From Roseicella sp. DB1501 (lineage in GTDB: Bacteria > Pseudomonadota > Alphaproteobacteria > Acetobacterales > Acetobacteraceae): 64,000 nucleotides of DNA. Made by a program: the position numbers and the translations under genes. Location of the stretch: the NCBI RefSeq assembly GCF_013112485.1, contig NZ_JABFHG010000015.1:55351-119350 (forward strand), in the 5' to 3' direction. The notes beneath the pieces are model-generated. The model did no database searches. It was not told the origin of the DNA and was given only the letters and a program-made list of their open reading frames with translations. This document shows, piece after piece, positions 59,399-64,000 of this stretch (position 1 is the first letter of the stretch; the number at the start of each line of letters is the position of its first letter).

Positions 59399-61684
59399 AT
59401 GACAGGTAGCGTCGGGCAGTCGGTCCAATCCCATGGTGGATGGCGCCGCGGTCGGCCCTTGCGTCGCACGCCGTTCGCAGCGGCTCTCCTCACCGCCTCC
59501 GGCCTGATCGCAGCGCCCGCGAGCGGACAGACCAGTGCCGACGGGACGGAGCCGGGCAGCGCCATCCAATTGCCGGAAATGCGCGTCAATGCCGGCCTGC
59601 CGCCGGGCTGGTCCCCCGTCCGCGGCTTCCTCGCCGAGAGCACCTCGACCGGCACCAAGAGCAACACGCCCCTCATCGAGGCGCCGCAATCCATCTCGGT
59701 CATCCCGCGGGACCAGATCGAGGCCCTGGCGCCGCAGAACCTCAACTCCATCCTGCGCTACACGCCGGGCGTGGCGGTGGACACGCGCGGCACCGTGTCG
59801 CGCCTCGACCAGTTCACGATCCGCGGCTTCTCGGCCACGCAGTTCCTCGACGGGATGCGGGTCTTCGGCGGCCGCGACGCCAATCCCAGCGTCGATCCCT
59901 ACCGGCTGGAGCGCGTCGAGGTGCTGCGCGGCCCGGCTTCGGTGACCTACGGGCAGGCCGGCCCCGGCGGGCTCGTGAACCTCGTCAGCAAGCGCCCGAC
60001 CGAGACGCCTTACCGCGAGTTCCTGCTGCAGGGCGGCAGCTTCGGGACCTTCCGCGCCGGCGCCGATCTCAGCGGCGCGCTCAACGAGGATCGCAGCGTG
60101 CTCGGGCGCGTCGTCACCTCCTATTCGCGCTCCGACACGCAGATCGACCAGGCGCGCGAGGAGCGCTACTTCATCGCGCCCTCCCTCACCCTCCGGCCGA
60201 CGGCCGACACGACCATCACCCTGCTCGGCCTCTACCAGCGCGACCCCTGGGGCGGCACCTATGGCGGCGTGCCGGCCTATGGCTCGGTCCTCTACAACCC
60301 CTACGGCAAAACCCGCTCGAGCTTCTGGGACGGCGACCCGAATTTCGACCGCCTGAACCGCACGCAATACCAGCTCGGCTACGCCGCCGAGCACCGCTTC
60401 AACGAGAACCTGGTGGCGCGCCAGAATTTCCGCTGGTCCCATACCGACTTCTACTACCGCCAGGCCAACTACACGACGCTCTCCGCGAACTACCGCACCG
60501 CGCCGCGCGGGCTGACCGGGACGCAGGGCGACTTCGACACGATCACCCTCGACAACCAGCTCGAAGGGCGCTTCGGCACGGGGCCGGTGAACCACACGCT
60601 GCTGGGCGGGCTCGACTACTTCCGCGTCGACAGCGACACCTCCGCCGGCTCGGTCCAGGCGGGTGTCCCGCCCATCGACATCTTCGCGCCGGTCTATGGC
60701 CTGCGCATACCGAATCTGACCTATTCCACGCGCACCCTGCAGAACCAGAGCGGCGTCGGCCTCTATCTCCAGGACCAGATGCGCTGGGGGCCTGTCACGG
60801 TGCATCTCAGCGGCCGCCACGACTGGTACGACTCGCTCACCCGCGCGACCGCGCTGGCCACCGGCGCCGTCACCCGGACGCCCTTCGACACCAGCGCCTT
60901 CACCGGCCGCGCCGCAATCCTCTACCAGACCAATATCGGCGTCGTGCCCTACTACTCCTACACGGAGAGCTTCGAGCCGCAGACCGGCACCTTCGCGCCG
61001 GCTCGCGGCGGCGGCCCCTTCGAGCCGACCACCGGGCAGCAGCACGAGATCGGCATCCGCTACCAGCCGCCCGGCGTGAACGCGCTGTTCACGGTGGCGC
61101 TGTTCGACCTGCGGCGGCAGAACGTGCTGACGACCGACCCGGAGAACATCACCTACTCCGTGCAGAGCGGCGAGATCCGCACCCGCGGCGCCGAGCTCGA
61201 GGCGCGCGCGACCCTGGCCACGGGCGTCAACCTCGTGGCGAGCTACACCTATCTCGACAGCGAGTACACGAGCAGCAATTCCACGGTGACCCTGGACCGT
61301 CTGCTCGGCACGCGGACCACCACCCGGCCGCAGCGCGGGACGGTGCCGACCTCGGTGCCGAACCACATGGCCTCCGCCTTCCTGCAATACAGCTTCCAGC
61401 CCGACACGCGGCTGCAGGGCCTGACGCTCGGCGGCGGCGTGCGCTATGTGGGCCAGAGCTGGGGCGACCCGGCGAACACGCTGCGCGTGCCGGACGTGAC
61501 GCTGCTGGACTTGATGGCGCGGTACGAGCTGGGCCATCTGAGCCCCTCGCTCAACGGCGCCAGCCTGCAGCTGAACGTCAGCAACCTCACCGACGAGAAG
61601 TACATCTCGTCCTGCCTGTCCTATGGCTTCTGCTTCTGGGGCTATCGCCGCTCGGCGCTGGCGACGCTGCGGTATCGGTTCTGA
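59399..61684 (+). CDS. TonB-dependent siderophore receptor
   Basis: 761 aa. After a long signal region (to about residue 48, APASGQ) come the plug domain motifs EAPQSISVIPRDQIEALAPQNLNSILRYTPGV, TIRGFSATQFLDGMRVFGG and RLERVEVLRGPASVTYGQAGPGGLVNLVSKRP, typical of the FhuA/FpvA siderophore group. A 22-stranded barrel follows and ends in the outer-membrane Phe (LATLRYRF). It imports a ferric siderophore using TonB energy; the ligand is unknown. A Fur-box match directly upstream supports iron regulation. No siderophore transport genes are linked. Confidence 0.95.
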   Translation: MTGSVGQSVQSHGGWRRGRPLRRTPFAAALLTASGLIAAPASGQTSADGTEPGSAIQLPEMRVNAGLPPGWSPVRGFLAESTSTGTKSNTPLIEAPQSISVIPRDQIEALAPQNLNSILRYTPGVAVDTRGTVSRLDQFTIRGFSATQFLDGMRVFGGRDANPSVDPYRLERVEVLRGPASVTYGQAGPGGLVNLVSKRPTETPYREFLLQGGSFGTFRAGADLSGALNEDRSVLGRVVTSYSRSDTQIDQAREERYFIAPSLTLRPTADTTITLLGLYQRDPWGGTYGGVPAYGSVLYNPYGKTRSSFWDGDPNFDRLNRTQYQLGYAAEHRFNENLVARQNFRWSHTDFYYRQANYTTLSANYRTAPRGLTGTQGDFDTITLDNQLEGRFGTGPVNHTLLGGLDYFRVDSDTSAGSVQAGVPPIDIFAPVYGLRIPNLTYSTRTLQNQSGVGLYLQDQMRWGPVTVHLSGRHDWYDSLTRATALATGAVTRTPFDTSAFTGRAAILYQTNIGVVPYYSYTESFEPQTGTFAPARGGGPFEPTTGQQHEIGIRYQPPGVNALFTVALFDLRRQNVLTTDPENITYSVQSGEIRTRGAELEARATLATGVNLVASYTYLDSEYTSSNSTVTLDRLLGTRTTTRPQRGTVPTSVPNHMASAFLQYSFQPDTRLQGLTLGGGVRYVGQSWGDPANTLRVPDVTLLDLMARYELGHLSPSLNGASLQLNVSNLTDEKYISSCLSYGFCFWGYRRSALATLRYRF

Positions 61685-62022
61685 CCATCGGCGCCGGCGG
61701 GGGCGGTCCTGATCCATGTTCGGGTTCCGCCCCGAGGGCCCCGCCGGACCGCGGCAGAGGCCGGACGAGCCACTGAAGCCATGTCGTGGCCCGTCCCTTC
61801 GATGCCGGATTGATGATGGGTTCTGGCGTCATGGCCGGCCGCGGTCACGCCTCCGGTCCGGATCGCGGTTGATCCGGCCGCCGGACGGACCGCATCGTTT
61901 CATCCTCGTCCTCTCCCGCCCTGTCATCCGGATCGGCCCGGCCAATCCGGCGAGGTCCATCGGCAGCGGGAGCCATCGGGGAGGAGACGTGTTTCAACGG
62001 GTGTAGCAGCAAAACGATCCCC
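61685..62022. other. Intergenic region, nothing recognised
   Basis: About 338 bases between the TonB receptor and the AI-2E family gene. No supported frame, strong hairpin or repeat-family member was seen. Confidence 0.5.
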
Positions 62023-63090
62023 ATGCTCGATCCTGTTGGACGCGGCCCTCACCCGGAAAAGCCGATATCGATCAGGGGGGCGACAACCGTCTCTCCTCGC
62101 CTCGGGCTTGCCACCCGGCTCCTGGCCGGGCTTGCCCTGCTGGGCGCGCTCCAGTTCCAGCTGCTGGAATCGCTGCTCGCCGGGCTGCTGGTCTACCAGG
62201 TCGTGCATTCCCTCGCGCCGGGCCATGGCAGCCGGTTCGTGCATCGCCGCACGGGCAAGATCATCGTCGTGGCCCTGCTTGCCATCCTCGTCATCGCCGC
62301 CATCGGCGCCGCGATCCTGGGGCTCATCTCGCTCCTGTCGAGCGGATCCGACAATCTCTCCCTCCTTCTCCAGAAGATGGCGGAAGTGATCGAGACCGCC
62401 CGCTCCCGTCTTCCGGCCTGGGTGGTGATCTCGCTGCCGGAGGAGCCGACCGAGCTGAAGGCCGAGGCCGTCGCCTGGCTGCGCGACCATGCCGGGCAGC
62501 TTCGCTCGATCGGCCAGGATGTCTGGCGCGTCCTGCTCCACATCCTCTTCGGCATGATCATCGGCGGGATGATCGCGGTCAGCCGCGAGGCCGCGGACAT
62601 CGTGCACGGTCCCCTGGTGCATGCGCTGACCGATCGCGCCCGCCTCCTGTCGGCGGCCTTCCGCAGCGTGGTCTTCGCGCAGGTTCGGATCTCGGCGCTG
62701 AATACGGTTCTGACAGGCCTCTATCTGCTCGCCGTCCTGCCCGGGCTGGGCATCCAACTCCCGCTTGCCAAGACCATGGTGGCGGTCACCTTCATGACCG
62801 GGCTGCTGCCCGTCATCGGCAACCTGATCTCGAACACCGTGATCGTGGTGGTGAGCCTGAGCTTGTCGCCCATGCTGGCCGTCGGCTCGCTGGCCTTCCT
62901 GATCGTGATCCACAAGCTGGAGTATTTCATCAATGCGCGGGTCATGGGCGGCCAGATTCAGGCGCGCGCCTGGGAGCTGTTGCTCGCCATGCTGGTGATG
63001 GACGCGATCTTCGGCATACCCGGCCTGATCGCGGCGCCGATCTACTATGCGTACCTGAAGAACGAGCTCAAGGCTGAGAGGTTGATCTGA
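62023..63090 (+). CDS. AI-2E/PerM-family membrane transporter
   Basis: 355 aa with about seven or eight hydrophobic segments. A large soluble loop (SSGSDNLSLLLQKMAEVIETARSRLP ... ELKAEAVAWLRDHAGQLRSIGQ) is followed by FAQVRISALNTVLTGLYL, TGLLPVIGNLISNTVIVVVSL and IFGIPGLIAAPIYYAYLKNEL, the family hallmarks. Members have been reported to export autoinducer-2 or act as Na+/H+ antiporters; which applies here is unknown. IS remnants begin about 40 bases after its stop. Confidence 0.87.
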   Translation: MLDPVGRGPHPEKPISIRGATTVSPRLGLATRLLAGLALLGALQFQLLESLLAGLLVYQVVHSLAPGHGSRFVHRRTGKIIVVALLAILVIAAIGAAILGLISLLSSGSDNLSLLLQKMAEVIETARSRLPAWVVISLPEEPTELKAEAVAWLRDHAGQLRSIGQDVWRVLLHILFGMIIGGMIAVSREAADIVHGPLVHALTDRARLLSAAFRSVVFAQVRISALNTVLTGLYLLAVLPGLGIQLPLAKTMVAVTFMTGLLPVIGNLISNTVIVVVSLSLSPMLAVGSLAFLIVIHKLEYFINARVMGGQIQARAWELLLAMLVMDAIFGIPGLIAAPIYYAYLKNELKAERLI

Positions 63091-63132
63091 GGGGCTTTGC
63101 TGGCCTGACCCTGAACGGGGATCCATGAGTTA

Positions 63133-63236
63133 CGAGAGAGCTGGCCCATGCTCTGGCGCGCCCGAGCGCAGCGTAGGCGGGCCCAGCCGGACACGCCGGG
63201 ATCGCTTCCGGCGCGGGTGGCCAGTAGCCCAGGGCA
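63133..63236 (-). pseudogene. IS3-family transposase (OrfB) C-terminal fragment
   Basis: Minus strand reads SALGYWPPAPEAIPACPAGP, the end of the integrase-type IS3 transposase (normally RPHSALGYRPPAPEA). Two surplus bases just before this separate it from the preceding RPH codons. Upstream coding sequence is replaced by an IS256 end at 63255. Confidence 0.7.
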
Positions 63237-63254
63237 CTATGTGGGGTCGCGGCA

Positions 63255-63660
63255 GGGACTGTCAGGAACTCTGTGTTCGGCCGGTCGGTTGAACGACACG
63301 GTCAGGCCAGGGCTTTGGTGAAGCGCTGGCCGAACAGGGCGGCGAACTGGGCTTCGGCCATGGCCCACTCGCGTGCTGGCATCCTCCACGTCCGCTCGGT
63401 CCTGTTCAAGACGAGATAGCGCAGCTTCAGCGCCGCCTCATCGGTGGGAAAGTGGTCCTTGGTGCTGCCTGCGCGTCGCAGCTTGGCGTTCAAGGCCTCA
63501 ATGGCGTTGGTCGTGTAGAGCCATCAACGCATGTCGGCGGGGACGGCGTAGAAAGGCAGCCCCTCCGTCCAGCTGACCAGCACCACCCGCCACAAGGCAG
63601 TCAAGGGAAGACGCTTACGAAGGGCACCGAGGTGAGCGTCCTGGAACGCGTCCGCTAGGT
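63255..63660 (-). mobile_element. Fragment of an IS256-family element with interrupted transposase
   Basis: GGGACTGTCAGGAACTCTGT (63255 on) resembles an IS256 terminal repeat. Inside, the minus strand encodes a transposase C-terminus from 63302: LYTTNAIEALNAKLRR, HFPTDEAALKLRYLVLNRTE, MPAREWAMAEAQFAALFG. An in-frame TGA (63524-63526) stands just before WLYTTNAIEAL, and upstream of it PFYAVPADMR is still recognisable. The N-terminal half, including most catalytic residues, is missing. Non-functional. Confidence 0.85.
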
Positions 63661-63748
63661 CGGGCCTACAGGAGGGTGCCAAGGGCTCCTTCACGGTCTA
63701 CGCGGCACCGTCGCCGCGTAATCCGCCGTAGATGAAGCCACTCGGGCG

Positions 63749-63889
63749 TCAGCCCATGAGGTCGAGGATAATCTGGTGGATCTCCGCCGCGGTGAGGCAG
63801 CATGCCTCGGGCATCTGCGGTGGAACCTCGGGAGCGTGAAGTAGGTTGGCGGGAGAAGAAGAGGGCGGATGCCAGTAAGCGTCAGCCAT
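63749..63889 (-). CDS. Short unknown ORF next to IS remnants
   Basis: 46 aa beginning MADAYWHPPSSSPANLL and ending LTAAEIHQIILDLMG. No family recognised and no strong ribosome-binding site. It may be part of a further mobile element that continues beyond the window; another frame beginning MTDEADVAEPLG (63934, plus strand) runs off the end. Listed with low confidence. Confidence 0.25.
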   Translation of the reverse strand: MADAYWHPPSSSPANLLHAPEVPPQMPEACCLTAAEIHQIILDLMG

Positions 63890-64000
63890 CAGTGGCCTTG
63901 AGATGCCCGGGCTTGCCTGCCGAGATAGCGGGCATGACGGACGAAGCTGACGTGGCGGAACCGCTCGGAGCGGGTTCTTATGACGGTCGGAAGGGCACGA

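Noticed and set aside
59396..61717. Long minus-strand frame antisense to the TonB receptor
   Set aside because: The plus strand encodes a complete, motif-rich receptor; the antisense translation is arginine/glycine rich without family features.

Overview
The window is very GC-rich (roughly 70% or more by eye) with codon use and gene content typical of a free-living alphaproteobacterium. The best guess is the Acetobacteraceae, Roseomonas-like. This rests on the aroE-coaE-dnaQ gene string, five tripartite-tricarboxylate (Bug-type) periplasmic binding proteins without their permeases, a SoeABC-type sulfite dehydrogenase and the dispersed intergenic hairpin repeats. Genus and species cannot be fixed from the sequence. 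No rRNA, tRNA or CRISPR array was seen.

Layout. 1-2.9 kb: type III polyketide synthase (cut by the window edge), methyltransferase and FAD oxidoreductase, probably one small polyketide pathway. 2.9-13.9 kb: metabolic and transport genes (cupin, two Bug proteins, catalase-like peroxidase, dihydrolipoyl dehydrogenase, D12 adenine methylase, two MFS transporters, an AraC regulator divergent from one of them). 14-16.7 kb: accessory patch with a DUF4096 transposase-like protein, a strikingly AT-rich membrane-protein gene and an Xre/RES toxin-antitoxin pair. 17.7-20 kb: housekeeping aroE-coaE-dnaQ. 20-22.7 kb: two SDR genes and a VapBC pair whose toxin has lost its first catalytic aspartate. 22.7-25.0 kb: a GST gene truncated at the edge of a lower-GC island carrying one large unrecognised gene. 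25.0-30.5 kb: HpaI-type aldolase and, divergent, a three-gene membrane molybdoenzyme (soeABC-like). 30.5-34.7 kb: structured leader and terminator, GNAT acetyltransferase, argC, orphan peptide-type binding protein, CsbD-like protein. 35.1-36.3 kb: lower-GC segment with a RibD-like deaminase whose 3' end is tandemly duplicated. 36.3-46.6 kb: CLC chloride channel, Bug proteins, AraC regulator, NHL-repeat protein, panE/rhodanese/MAPEG/YbaK operon and, divergent, hemW. 46.8-53.9 kb: flavin monooxygenase, intradiol dioxygenase and a complete five-gene branched-chain-type ABC transporter, together reading as uptake and ring cleavage of an aromatic compound. 54-59 kb: ackA, another ABC binding protein, a frameshifted VOC gene and a Bug protein. 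59.3-61.7 kb: TonB siderophore receptor behind a good Fur-box match. 62-64 kb: AI-2E family permease, then a graveyard of IS3 and IS256 fragments.

The most distinctive feature is non-coding. A roughly 110-base two-hairpin repeat occurs at least eight times, seven of them beginning 0-8 bases after a stop codon and in the same orientation as the gene. Base changes between copies keep both stems paired, so selection on an RNA or DNA hairpin is likely. A second two-hairpin family (two copies) and a third looser family (three copies) are also present. Two lower-GC single-gene islands (23.2-25.0 kb and 35.1-36.3 kb) are the best candidates for undescribed accessory or defence functions.
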